Part shown: piece by piece, positions 4,135-12,631 of the stretch | Layout of the letters: each line of letters starts with the position of its first letter | Position numbering within the stretch: the stretch's first letter is position 1 | The notes under the pieces: model-generated | The model's database searches: none | What the model saw: only the letters and a program-made list of their open reading frames with translations | Told to the model about the DNA's origin: nothing | Source of the DNA: a virus | Direction: 5' to 3' (one strand) | IMG/VR virus record: IMGVR_UViG_3300017746_000165 | Span: 1-23,468 of that record | Length of the DNA stretch: 23,468 nucleotides | Program-made: the position numbers and the translations under genes

Positions 4135-6768
4135 ATGGCTGATGATAACAGAGTAATATTAGATTATGATGAAGTAGCTGATCTAGATGATGCAAAACTA
4201 GAGGCAGCCAAAAAGAAATTTCAAGAAATAGCATATCCATTAGTAAGAGATGTAACGCCCGTGGTCGGTGAAGCACAGTCCTATAAGTATGCAATGCAAG
4301 ATGCTCAGACTTTAGCAAAAGCTGCAAGAAGTGAACCAGGCTATGATGATATGACTCCAATTGAAGCGTTGGGGTATGTAGGTCTAACTGCACTTGGAGT
4401 AGCGGGTATGACACCATTAATAGGGCCTGCATTTAAAAGTGCAGCTAAAGGTATTCGTTCATTGATGCCGAACCGTGGAACACGGCAATCAGCAGGTCAA
4501 ACACTTCCAGGAGCTCGAGCAAACGAATTTGATAGAATGGATCTTGATACTCCAATGAATGATGATCTAAGAGCATCTATTCAAAACGACCCTAGGTTTG
4601 ATATTTTTGTAAATGGGTTACCTGATTACAGAAGAACTCCTGAATCTTTGGAAGCAAATATGGTTGAGTACAGAAACATATACAGAAACGATCCTGCAAG
4701 AATGGCACAATTTAATGAAGACTATTCTCTTAGAGGAAGCACAAAAAGTTTAACTGAAGAAGCGGCTCAAGCAGATAAAAACCAAGTAGATTTTGATGCA
4801 AAAGTTATAGGTAATTCATCAAAAGCATTAACAATACCAAAAGAACCTTTAACGTTTGGTAAAGGGTTAAGACAAAATAAAAATGATACGGTGAAAGAAT
4901 ATTTAGGTTCTTCAGCTTGGGACGAAGTAAATAGATCTGGTAATGCAATGGGTACACCGCAAGAGTGGTTAGGATTTTTAAAAGGGCTAAGACAAAAAGG
5001 AATAAAAGCAGAAGAGTTATCAGACTCAGGATTATTGATGTTTGGTAAAGGTGGTGAACCTGTAGGCGGAGATATATTTAATTTAGCAAAAGACAATGCC
5101 AAACTTAAAATAAGTAAATCAGAAATTTTAGCAGCATTAGAATCTAATCCGACATTTAGAATGAAAACAAAAGATTACAGATATCCAATCAATACAGATG
5201 AAGTATTAAATGTATATCCTAATTTTGCAAAACTAAGTAGAGAAGTCGAATCAATGATTTTAAAAAACACAACTGATATATCAGATGTAAGTGCGCCTAC
5301 AAGATCAGAGTTTAGTAAAATTACAGATAGCTTAAATAATGATAGAATCACCTTTAATGATTTAGCAGGTTCTCTTTCGGCTAAACCTAATAATTTATCT
5401 TCACTTGAAGCGACCAAAGTAAGATTAACAAATTCATTAAATAATTTTAAAGACAATGATAAAATACTGGTACGAGCTTTAATAGATGAATATGATAAAG
5501 CTATTGGTATTGCATCAAGAGCAACGGAAGCCACTTCAATGCCAAGACATAAAGGGACTTTCCCAGGTGGCGGAACTGATTATAGAGAAAAGGTAACTTA
5601 TTTAAATGAAGCTATACCAGGTAACTCTGTAGGTATGAGAATAGATAGCTCACACTTTAATGAACCTAATGCAGTGACATTTGTAAGATACGATACTAGA
5701 GGTGTAGACAATTATGGGGACACCTATTTTATGGTTGAGTTACAATCAGACCCTCATCAAAGCATAACTAAATCTGCATCAAGTCATTATAAAAAATTTA
5801 AAAAAGGTGAATATGAATTTAGTCCTGTAGACATGGTTAGAAAAAATCCAAATAGCAAAGCAATTAGAACAAGAGTTATAAAAAGAGAAATTGATGATCT
5901 TTTAACTAGACAAAATGAAATACAAAAAAATGCAATGGAAAGACCTCTAGCACCACCAGAGATAGACGAATTAGATTCAATAATGAAAAGTATTAAAACT
6001 AAAGAAAGAGATTTAAATAGAATGCCTGCTACACTAGGAGAAGCATCCTCTACTCAAACTTACCGAGGATCTACTTATGATATAGATAATAAAAGTTATG
6101 ATTTTTTTCCAATGGGTAATGAATCTACTTGGGTCAAAGCAAATATTAAAGGTTTAATTAATGACGCAAGAAAAAATAATAAAAGATACATTGCACTTGC
6201 ACCAGCAGACTTCTTTCAATTAACTATAAATAATAAAGCAAAGATAGAACAGTTTTATGGTTTGGGAAATAAAAGACTAAGTGATGAATTTATAAACGTT
6301 GATTCAATGAAAAATTTTAATAACGCTGATGGCAGTGGATTTGGTAAGTATAGAAAATATAAAAAAGTAGATGACGATAGTTACTCAGACTCTTTGCCTA
6401 CTGAAGAATTAGGGGGAATGGCTGTTGTACCGAAGGCTATGAAAGATGTTGCAAAAGAACTTGGCGCAACGTTTACTACAAAGAAAGTATTTCACACAGA
6501 TCAAAATAAACTATATAAAATATATGATAATAGTAAAAAAGTACCTGCATATGCTTTTAGTAAGAAATATGAAATGGAAGAGTTTTTTGCTAATTTAAAT
6601 AGGAAAAGTGGATTGGAGATGATGAAAATGGAAACAGATGATCCTAGAAATTTTGTTGAAAGTATAGTAATAGATTTACAAGGGACTAATAAAAAGGCTA
6701 AAATGAAAGCTTACAAATTTGGAGGATTCGTGCAGGTTGATAGATCTAACTTTGCACCTTTATTTTAA
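4135..6768 (+). CDS. Large polyvalent-protein-like protein (877 aa)
   Basis: This is a large protein of unknown function between terL and the portal. An early hydrophobic segment (ALGYVGLTALGVAGMT, about residues 78-93) could be a membrane or ejection helix. Residues around 260-345 (WLGFLKGL, GIKAEELSDSGLL, KISKSEILAAL) and the segment with SSHFNEPN (505-512) and ELQSDPHQ (535-542) resemble motifs that I recall from phage polyvalent proteins (SSHFDEPN and EIQSDWHQ type). Here the Trp of that second motif is Pro. The later ALAPADFF and ELGGMAVVPKAMKDVAKELGA segments fit the same module. Such proteins are thought to be injected with the genome in some phages. That this is an ejected internal protein is inference. 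The ribosome binding site is weak; the next gene overlaps its stop by 1 nt. Confidence 0.85.
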   Translation: MADDNRVILDYDEVADLDDAKLEAAKKKFQEIAYPLVRDVTPVVGEAQSYKYAMQDAQTLAKAARSEPGYDDMTPIEALGYVGLTALGVAGMTPLIGPAFKSAAKGIRSLMPNRGTRQSAGQTLPGARANEFDRMDLDTPMNDDLRASIQNDPRFDIFVNGLPDYRRTPESLEANMVEYRNIYRNDPARMAQFNEDYSLRGSTKSLTEEAAQADKNQVDFDAKVIGNSSKALTIPKEPLTFGKGLRQNKNDTVKEYLGSSAWDEVNRSGNAMGTPQEWLGFLKGLRQKGIKAEELSDSGLLMFGKGGEPVGGDIFNLAKDNAKLKISKSEILAALESNPTFRMKTKDYRYPINTDEVLNVYPNFAKLSREVESMILKNTTDISDVSAPTRSEFSKITDSLNNDRITFNDLAGSLSAKPNNLSSLEATKVRLTNSLNNFKDNDKILVRALIDEYDKAIGIASRATEATSMPRHKGTFPGGGTDYREKVTYLNEAIPGNSVGMRIDSSHFNEPNAVTFVRYDTRGVDNYGDTYFMVELQSDPHQSITKSASSHYKKFKKGEYEFSPVDMVRKNPNSKAIRTRVIKREIDDLLTRQNEIQKNAMERPLAPPEIDELDSIMKSIKTKERDLNRMPATLGEASSTQTYRGSTYDIDNKSYDFFPMGNESTWVKANIKGLINDARKNNKRYIALAPADFFQLTINNKAKIEQFYGLGNKRLSDEFINVDSMKNFNNADGSGFGKYRKYKKVDDDSYSDSLPTEELGGMAVVPKAMKDVAKELGATFTTKKVFHTDQNKLYKIYDNSKKVPAYAFSKKYEMEEFFANLNRKSGLEMMKMETDDPRNFVESIVIDLQGTNKKAKMKAYKFGGFVQVDRSNFAPLF

Positions 6769-6977
6769 TGATAGATAAATTAATAACTATGACAGCTAAA
6801 GCTCCACAAGATACTGCAGCGTATGCGCAAGAACAAATAAATCAACCGCAAGACGTTTCATTAGGTATGGATGGATTTCAAAAAGATAAAACAATGAAAA
6901 TGAAAAAAGGTGGTTTTATTGCAAAAGGATGTGGTAAGGTCATGAGCAACAGACGTAAAAAAACAAGGATGTATTAA
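6768..6977 (+). CDS. Small basic protein with KKGG tail (69 aa)
   Basis: The start overlaps the previous stop by one base (TAATG) and the stop overlaps the portal start in the same way, so this gene is held between two virion genes in one transcript. The N-terminal 40 residues are neutral and glutamine-rich. The C-terminus is strongly basic: KMKKGGFIAKGCGKV (about 44-58), then NRRKKTRMY. The KKGG-hydrophobic pattern is shared with several other small proteins of this window (see 17774, 17967, 18366, 19052). I recall similar GGFIAKGCG tails in uncultured marine phage proteins, without a known function. It may be a minor virion or DNA-binding component. Confidence 0.8.
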   Translation: MIDKLITMTAKAPQDTAAYAQEQINQPQDVSLGMDGFQKDKTMKMKKGGFIAKGCGKVMSNRRKKTRMY

Positions 6978-9331
6978 TGTCAGGAGAAAGTTTCGAAAAC
7001 ACAGATTTAGAGATTGAACAAGAAACTGGTTCATTACCAGAAGATGTAGGCACTGTAATTGATGAAGATGAAAATGTAATTGCAGGAGAAGATTTACCTG
7101 AAGTTGCTGAAGAATCTTTTTATACTAACCTTGCAACAGTCTTAGATGATCAAACACTTTCTAAGATTGGATCTGATTTGGTGTCTGATTACGAACAAGA
7201 TAAAAGATCAAGACAAGAGTGGGTAGATTCTTATGTCAAAGGTTTAGATCTATTAGGGTTTAAATATGAATCTCCAAGCAGACCCTTCTTAGGTGCAGCG
7301 GGTGTGACCCATCCTTTACTGGCAGAATCTGCAACACAGTTTCAAGCACAAGCGATAAAAGAACTATTACCCTCAGACGGACCAGTCAGAACAGAAGTAA
7401 TCGGTGCGCAAACAGATCAAAAAGTAGATCAAGCTAGCAGAGTTAAAGATTACATGAATTATATGATCATGAACAAAATGGAGGAGTACACTCCAGACAT
7501 GGATCAAATGTTATTTATACTTCCTCTTACAGGATCAACATTTAAAAAAGTTTATTTTGATCCAGTAATGAATAGAGCTTGTGCTAAATTTATAAAAGCA
7601 GAAGATTTAGTAGTACCTTACAATGCAACTGATTTATCAGATGCAAGTAGAATTTCTCAAATAGTTCAAACATCAGAAAATGATTTAAGAAAATTACAAG
7701 TTTCGGGATTCTATAGAGATATAGATCTTCCGAGACCAGTTTATAAACAGGATAAAGTCCAAGAAAAGATTTATGAACTGGAAGGTGTGTCCGCAAATGA
7801 CGGACGGGATCGTGGTGGGTTATATAATTTAGTTGAGGTTCATACTAATTTGGATATTCCTGGTTATGAAGATCCAGATGGAATTAAAGTTCCTTATATA
7901 GTAACTGTAGATGAAGACTCTAGAAAAATTCTTTCTATCTATAGAAACTACAAAGAAAACGATCCTCAAAAGAAACCAAAACAATATTTTGTACATTATA
8001 AATTTTTACCAGGACTTGGATTTTATGGTTTTGGTTTAATACACATGATCGGTGGTCTATCAAGAACTGCTACTTCTGCATTAAGACAATTACTAGATGC
8101 AGGAACTTTATCTAATTTACCTGCTGGATTTAAATCTAGAGGTCTTAGAATAAGAGACGATGCAGACCCTTTACAACCAGGTGAGTTTAGAGATGTGGAT
8201 GCTCCTGGCGGAAACATAAAAGATCAATTTCAATTTTTACCTTTCAAAGGCCCTGACCAAACTTTATTTCAATTGTTAAATTTTTGTGTTGAATCAGGAA
8301 GAAGATTTGCTTCAATTGCTGATATGAAAGTATCTGATATGAACGCACAAGCTCCTGTTGGAACTACAATGGCGATCCTTGAGCGAGGGTCAAAAGTTAT
8401 GTCTGCTATCCACAAGAGATGTTACTATGCAATGAGACAAGAATTTAAAATGCTTGCAAGCGTGTTTGCTGATTACCTACCACCTGAATATCCATATGAT
8501 GTAGTAGGTGGAAATAGATTTATTAAACAAGAAGATTTTGATGATAGAATAGATGTAATCCCAGTAGCGGATCCTGATATATATTCTATGACACAAAGAA
8601 TACAAGTTGCTCAAGCTGAATTACAACTAGCACAATCTAATCCAGCAATGCATGATGTTCATGAAGCATACAAAAGAATGTACCAAGCTTTAGGTGTAAA
8701 AAATATTAATGGTATTCTAAAGCCACCGCCTGAACCACCAAAACCTTTAGACCCTGCAATTGAAAATACAGGTGCACTACAAATGATTATTCCAAAAGCT
8801 TTTCCTCAACAAGATCATGAGGCACATATTCAAGCACACATGGCATTTATGACTTCGAGAATGGTTCAAGTAAATCCACAAATATATGGATTACTTCAAG
8901 GCCATATAATGGAACATGTATCATTACAAAGTAAACAAGAAGTATTACAACAGTTTAATCAAAACCCACAAATGGTTGAGATGCAAACAGCTGATGAAGA
9001 AGCTTTTACAATAGAATTTGATAACGCGGTTGCTAAAAGAATTGCACAAAGAATACAAGAATTAGTAGCGATGGAACAACAATTTACTGCACAACAAAAT
9101 CAAGATCCTCTTTTAGCTTTAAAACAAAAAGAATTAGACCTTAGAGCAATGGATATTCAACGAAAAGCTACTGAAGAAGCACAAAAAATGGATTTTGAAA
9201 CAAACAAATTTAGTGCACAACAGACTTTAGCTGAAGATAAGCTTAATTTGAATGAAGAATTAGGTAGAAAAAGAATAGAATTGCAAGAAGAGAAACTTGA
9301 TCAAGAAAATAACAATGATTCTGAGAGATAA
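6977..9331 (+). CDS. Portal protein, P22/podovirus-like
   Basis: This is the dodecameric portal at the capsid vertex through which DNA is packaged and ejected and where the connector binds. At 784 aa it has the size of P22-type portals. Supporting segments are GSTFKKVYFDP (about 190-200), LSRTATSALRQLLDAGTL followed by NLPAGFK in the middle, the QFLPFKGPDQTL tunnel-loop region, and ADMKVSDMNAQAPVGTTMA. The last 85 residues are glutamine- and glutamate-rich, charged and helical (LKQKELDLRAMDIQRK onward), consistent with a C-terminal barrel of the P22 kind. The N-terminal 45 residues are acidic. The assignment is from overall pattern and context, directly downstream of terL and upstream of scaffold and capsid genes. 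Confidence 0.9.
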   Translation: MSGESFENTDLEIEQETGSLPEDVGTVIDEDENVIAGEDLPEVAEESFYTNLATVLDDQTLSKIGSDLVSDYEQDKRSRQEWVDSYVKGLDLLGFKYESPSRPFLGAAGVTHPLLAESATQFQAQAIKELLPSDGPVRTEVIGAQTDQKVDQASRVKDYMNYMIMNKMEEYTPDMDQMLFILPLTGSTFKKVYFDPVMNRACAKFIKAEDLVVPYNATDLSDASRISQIVQTSENDLRKLQVSGFYRDIDLPRPVYKQDKVQEKIYELEGVSANDGRDRGGLYNLVEVHTNLDIPGYEDPDGIKVPYIVTVDEDSRKILSIYRNYKENDPQKKPKQYFVHYKFLPGLGFYGFGLIHMIGGLSRTATSALRQLLDAGTLSNLPAGFKSRGLRIRDDADPLQPGEFRDVDAPGGNIKDQFQFLPFKGPDQTLFQLLNFCVESGRRFASIADMKVSDMNAQAPVGTTMAILERGSKVMSAIHKRCYYAMRQEFKMLASVFADYLPPEYPYDVVGGNRFIKQEDFDDRIDVIPVADPDIYSMTQRIQVAQAELQLAQSNPAMHDVHEAYKRMYQALGVKNINGILKPPPEPPKPLDPAIENTGALQMIIPKAFPQQDHEAHIQAHMAFMTSRMVQVNPQIYGLLQGHIMEHVSLQSKQEVLQQFNQNPQMVEMQTADEEAFTIEFDNAVAKRIAQRIQELVAMEQQFTAQQNQDPLLALKQKELDLRAMDIQRKATEEAQKMDFETNKFSAQQTLAEDKLNLNEELGRKRIELQEEKLDQENNNDSER

Positions 9332-9446
9332 AGGTAAAAAATCAGGGCCTCCACCAAAAAAAGGGCCAATGCCACAAGGTTTTAGTGGACAAAAAATGAA
9401 AAATGGTGGAAAAATAACTAAGAAAATAGAAAAAAAGAAAAAATAG
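9315..9446 (+). CDS. Tiny basic protein with proline-rich core (43 aa)
   Basis: ATG 9315 lies inside the portal end (17-nt overlap) and the frame closes at TAG 9444-9446. The product has SGPPPKKGPMPQGF in the middle and a lysine-rich end (MKNGGKITKKIEKKKK). I recall a DKGKKxGPPPKKGPxPQG pattern in alphaproteobacterial and marine phage genomes in this same place, which is why I accept so short an ORF. The NGGKI segment is a possible member of the GG-tail set. No upstream ribosome binding site is visible, so translation probably depends on coupling to the portal. The function is unknown; it is likely small enough to be missed by automatic annotation. Confidence 0.6.
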   Translation: MILRDKGKKSGPPPKKGPMPQGFSGQKMKNGGKITKKIEKKKK

Positions 9447-9454
9447 GAGCATTT

Positions 9455-9838
9455 ATGTGGTTATCAGCAATAAAATTAGCAGTTTCAGCAGGAAGTAAGA
9501 TTTACGCTAACAAGCAGCGAACTAAGATGGCTATGTCAGACGCACAATTAATGCATGCATCTCGTATGGCCGAAGGAAAAGAAGCTTACCAAGGCAAATT
9601 ATTAGAAGCACGTCAATCGGACTGGAAAGACGAGGCGGTACTCATAATATTATCGGCTCCAATTTTAATTTTGGCCTGGGCGGTGATATCTGATGATCCA
9701 ACAGCGATGGACAAGGTAAGATTGTTCTTCGATATGTTCTCTACGCTACCGTCATGGTTCACAAATCTCTGGATCCTTGTCGTGGCGAGCATCTATGGTA
9801 TAAAGGGAACACAAATCTTCCGTAATGGAAAAAAATAG
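9455..9838 (+). CDS. Membrane protein, holin-like candidate (127 aa)
   Basis: AGGAG (about 9445-9449) precedes the ATG. The N-terminus is a weakly hydrophobic helix (AIKLAVSAGSKIYANK), followed by a charged helical region. Two clear membrane segments come next: AVLIILSAPILILAWAVI (about 61-78) and LWILVVASIYGIKGT (about 105-119), joined by a loop containing DDPTAMDKVRLFF. The layout resembles three-helix holins of the kind known from gene transfer agents and marine phages, which would time lysis by permeabilising the inner membrane. It lies far from the M15 endolysin (16577), among head genes, so a structural or ejection role in the membrane is also possible. Holin is a moderate-confidence guess. 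Confidence 0.65.
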   Translation: MWLSAIKLAVSAGSKIYANKQRTKMAMSDAQLMHASRMAEGKEAYQGKLLEARQSDWKDEAVLIILSAPILILAWAVISDDPTAMDKVRLFFDMFSTLPSWFTNLWILVVASIYGIKGTQIFRNGKK

Positions 9839-10056
9839 TGGACTTTGAAACAATAAAATACATCAAGAATAAACTGCTCGAACCTAAGAAAGAACGACTT
9901 AAAGATAAAGTTGTAATTGGTGTTGACAATTGGGACGAATATAAATATATAATAGGACAGATCAGATCCATAGAGGATCTGCAACAAGACCTAACGGACT
10001 TGTTCAAAAAACAGGAGCTACATGACGATAATAACGCCGAAGGCGCAGGAGACTAA
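9838..10056 (+). CDS. Hypothetical protein (72 aa, GTG start)
   Basis: The GTG at 9838 shares its first base with the previous stop (TAGTG), so coupling is likely. The product is charged and probably helical, with an aromatic centre (VDNWDEYKYIIGQIRSIEDLQQDL) and a polar, acidic end. No membrane segment or known motif is visible. Its 3' end overlaps the co-chaperonin start by 35 nt, the largest overlap among the head genes. I do not recognise it. The WDEYKYIIGQIRSIEDL stretch could form an oligomerisation helix, as in small minor virion proteins. Confidence 0.7.
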   Translation: MDFETIKYIKNKLLEPKKERLKDKVVIGVDNWDEYKYIIGQIRSIEDLQQDLTDLFKKQELHDDNNAEGAGD

Positions 10057-10477
10057 AAATGGAAGTCTTCTCAATGCTTACAAGACTAAAGAAGAAGTAG
10101 AAAAACTTTACTTACATTCTGATTCCATTGACAAAAAAGCCGTAGAAAAATTACCTCAACCAACAGGATGGAGAATGTTAGTTCTTCCATACTCAGGCCC
10201 TAAAAAATCTAAGGGGGGTTTAGTATTTTCAGATGAAACTCATGAAAGAATTCAAATGACAACTGTTTGTGCATTGGTTCTTAAATTAGGATCTCTTTGT
10301 TATTCAGACAAAGATAAATTTGGAGATAAACCGTGGTGTAAAGAAGGTGATTGGATTATCTTCGGTAGATATGCAGGAAGCCGTTTCAAAATTGATGGTG
10401 GTGAAGTGCGTATCTTAAACGATGACGAAGTTATCGCTAAAATCAGTAATCCAGAGGATATACTGCACACTTATTAA
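10022..10477 (+). CDS. GroES-like co-chaperonin (Cpn10 family)
   Basis: This is probably a phage GroES substitute that caps host GroEL during folding of the capsid protein, as gp31 of T4 does. GroES-type features begin near residue 49 (GWRMLVLPYS, first beta strand). PKKSKGGLVFSDETHER corresponds to the mobile loop with its hydrophobic GGIVL-like contact (here GGLVF). Next come KEGDWIIFGRYAGSRF, the GDxVxF strand typical of the family, and EVRILNDDEVIAKI at the end. A 48-aa N-terminal extension and an insert with two Cys (around SLCYSDKDKFGDKPWC) make it longer (151 aa) than bacterial GroES (about 97). CAGGAG precedes the ATG. Its place just before scaffold and capsid genes fits head folding. 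No GroEL gene is visible. Confidence 0.85.
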   Translation: MTIITPKAQETKNGSLLNAYKTKEEVEKLYLHSDSIDKKAVEKLPQPTGWRMLVLPYSGPKKSKGGLVFSDETHERIQMTTVCALVLKLGSLCYSDKDKFGDKPWCKEGDWIIFGRYAGSRFKIDGGEVRILNDDEVIAKISNPEDILHTY

Positions 10478-10488
10478 GGAGCTAAAAG

Positions 10489-11487
10489 ATGGTAAAAGAT
10501 AAATATGGTTTAGACACTAGTGAAGTAGAACTTGACACTTCAGGAGTAGAAGAAAAAGAAGTTACAATTGAAGAAAAAAAGGTTGAGTCTAAAGAACCTG
10601 TAATTCCAAAGTTTGAAGTTGAACCAGATGGTACAGCTGTAAATGAACATAAAGATGATAAGATAGAAGTTGTTCAAGCAGAAGATACTGCGGTAGAAAA
10701 CAAACAAGAAGATCAAAAAGATCCCCAAGACCTAAATAAATATTCTGAAAGCGTAAAAGGAAGAATAGGAGATCTTACTAGAAATTGGAGAGAATCTCAA
10801 AGAAGAGAAAAAGCAGCTTTAGAGTACGCTAAAGGCATTCAGAAAAAAATTGATGATATGCAAAAACGTTTTCCAAAGTTAGAGGAAAATTATTTAAGTG
10901 AATTTGAGAAAAGAATTAATTCAGATTCTGCTGACGCATCTAGAGCACTTCAACAAGCAATTGATTCAGCTGATTCTGGTGCAATTGCTAAAGCTAATGA
11001 AAGAATAGTTCAATTAAGTATTGAAAAAGAAAGATTAGCTAATACAAAATACATGCGTGAGCAAGAAGCAGAGCAAGTCAAAAATCAACCGCAGGAAACA
11101 CAACCTCCTGAAATTCAAGCCTCTCCCAAAGCACAAGCTTGGGCTGAAAAAAATGAATGGTTTATGAATGACAATATTATGACTACTGCAGCACTTGAAA
11201 TTGATAAACAAATCAAGGGTGAGGGTATTGCGGGAGACACAGATGCATATTATAATGAATTAGATAAACGACTGACGGAATATTTTCCTCAGAAATTTAC
11301 TAAGCCCGAAACTGCAGGCACTGTAGTTGAGGAACCTAAACAGGAGCAAAAGAAACCCGTCCAGACTGTTGCTTCTGCTGTTAGAAACCAAGATGGACGC
11401 AGAACTGTGAAACTCACCAGGTCACAGTTGGTAATCGCTAAAAGATTAGGGGTGCCACCTGAAGAATACGCGAAATATGTTAAATAA
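10489..11487 (+). CDS. Scaffold-like protein
   Basis: This 332-aa protein is very acidic at the N-terminus (repeated glutamate/lysine stretches to about residue 90) and then forms a long charged helix with heptad-like spacing (RNWRESQRREKAALEYAKGI, about 98-117, on to about 190). A glutamine/proline linker follows, and the C-terminus ends in a basic motif (RRTVKLTRSQLVIAKRLGV, then PPEEYAKYVK). Low complexity, high charge, coiled coil and a basic tail, one gene before the capsid region, are the hallmarks of an internal scaffolding protein that guides shell assembly through its C-terminus. GGAG lies 7 nt before ATG 10489. No protease gene is visible, so it probably leaves the prohead intact; that is inference. 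Confidence 0.8.
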   Translation: MVKDKYGLDTSEVELDTSGVEEKEVTIEEKKVESKEPVIPKFEVEPDGTAVNEHKDDKIEVVQAEDTAVENKQEDQKDPQDLNKYSESVKGRIGDLTRNWRESQRREKAALEYAKGIQKKIDDMQKRFPKLEENYLSEFEKRINSDSADASRALQQAIDSADSGAIAKANERIVQLSIEKERLANTKYMREQEAEQVKNQPQETQPPEIQASPKAQAWAEKNEWFMNDNIMTTAALEIDKQIKGEGIAGDTDAYYNELDKRLTEYFPQKFTKPETAGTVVEEPKQEQKKPVQTVASAVRNQDGRRTVKLTRSQLVIAKRLGVPPEEYAKYVK

Positions 11488-11498
11488 AGGAGCTAAAT

Positions 11499-11972
11499 AT
11501 GAGTGAAGAAAATAAAAGAGTTTCGCGCGAGTCAGATCAAAGAACAAAAGCTGTTCGTAAAAAGGTCTGGTCTCCACCGTCAAGTCTAGATGCGCCTCCG
11601 CCACCGAAAGGTTATGTCCATAGATGGCTGAGATCCACTTCAATGGGTTTTGAAGACACTGGAAACATGTCTAAAAAACTTAGAGAAGGCTGGGAATTAG
11701 TTAGAGCAGATGAGTTGTTAAAACAAATCGGTCCTAATGATTTTCCTGTCATGCATAGTGGTTCACACGAAGGCGTAGTTGGGGTTGGGGGCCTATTGTT
11801 GGCTAGGATACCAGAAGAGATTGTAGAATCGCGTAAAGAATACTTTAGATCCAAGACCAAAGGTCAGATGGACGCGGTAGACAACGATCTAATGAAGGAG
11901 CAACGACCAGAGATGCCTATCAATATTGATAGACAATCTCGAGTAACCTTCGGAAGTGGAACTAAAAAATAA
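11499..11972 (+). CDS. Conserved probable virion-associated protein (157 aa)
   Basis: AAGGAG (11488-11493) precedes the ATG. The first 25 residues are basic, then SPPSSLDAPPPPKGYVHRWL leads into a compact domain: MSKKLREGWELVRADEL (about 57-73), a loop with a His (MHSGSHEGVVGVGGLLLARI) and a helical segment (EEIVESRKEYFRSKTKGQMD), then KEQRPEMPI and a basic tail. I recall this pattern from a widely distributed but unnamed family in T7-like and marine phages that sits next to the capsid gene. It may bind the capsid or scaffold. The gene is followed by a 61-nt AT-rich spacer with an AACTAAC-type direct repeat before the next one. Confidence 0.7.
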   Translation: MSEENKRVSRESDQRTKAVRKKVWSPPSSLDAPPPPKGYVHRWLRSTSMGFEDTGNMSKKLREGWELVRADELLKQIGPNDFPVMHSGSHEGVVGVGGLLLARIPEEIVESRKEYFRSKTKGQMDAVDNDLMKEQRPEMPINIDRQSRVTFGSGTKK

Positions 11973-12033
11973 TTTTTTAGTGACTACCAAGGGGTTATTA
12001 AACTAACAACTAACAAACTAAGGAGTAACAACC

Positions 12034-12615
12034 ATGGCTAATCAAAGTGGTAACTTTGGCTTGAGACCGTCTAGAATGTTAGGAGGAACACCGTTTAATA
12101 ACTCACAAAACAGATACAGAATATTGAAGAACTACGGTACTGCAATATTCCAAGGTGACTTAGTTGCTGCAAATACTAACGGAACAATTGTTAGAGCAGG
12201 AGCAACTGATAACCCTGTTGTTGGAGTTTTTAATGGAGTCTTCTATACAGATCCGACTTCTCAGAAGCCCACGTTCAAAAATCATTATCCAGGCGGAATA
12301 AGCGCTAACGATATTATTGCGAACGTAATTGACGATCCAAATGTAGTTTATGAAATTAAATCAGATGGCAGTTTTGCGACTGATCATTTGTTTGCAAACT
12401 ACAAGATCGTTGCAACAGCTGGCGACACTAATTCAGGACAATCTAGAGTAGCTTTAGATGAAACAACTGCAGACTCTTCGTCTACATTTGTTTTACAAGC
12501 AATTGATATTTCTCAAGATCCTGAGAATAGTGATCAAACAACATCAAACGTAAACGTACTCGTTAGAATCAATGCTCACCAATACAAAGGTGGAGTAGTT
12601 GGTTTAACGGCGTAA
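12034..12615 (+). CDS. Probable capsid-associated structural protein (193 aa)
   Basis: AAGGAG (about 12020-12025) precedes ATG 12034. The product begins NQSGNFGLRPSRMLGG and contains NRYRILKNYGTAIFQGDLV (about 27-45), a pattern common in virion proteins located beside marine podovirus capsid genes. The rest is beta-rich, with alternating hydrophobic and polar residues and many Asn, Thr and Asp, without membrane segments. It lies 16 nt before the major capsid gene and so is likely made in bulk. A decoration or cement protein is the best guess, but I cannot tell this from a minor head protein. Confidence 0.75.
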   Translation: MANQSGNFGLRPSRMLGGTPFNNSQNRYRILKNYGTAIFQGDLVAANTNGTIVRAGATDNPVVGVFNGVFYTDPTSQKPTFKNHYPGGISANDIIANVIDDPNVVYEIKSDGSFATDHLFANYKIVATAGDTNSGQSRVALDETTADSSSTFVLQAIDISQDPENSDQTTSNVNVLVRINAHQYKGGVVGLTA

Positions 12616-12631
12616 TAAGGAGTAAATAACT

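Noticed and set aside
4061-4432. Minus-strand and other-frame open frames over terL, the 4135 gene and the capsid gene
   Set aside because: They are shadows of well-supported + strand genes, with low-complexity Leu/His/Ser-rich products and no start signals.
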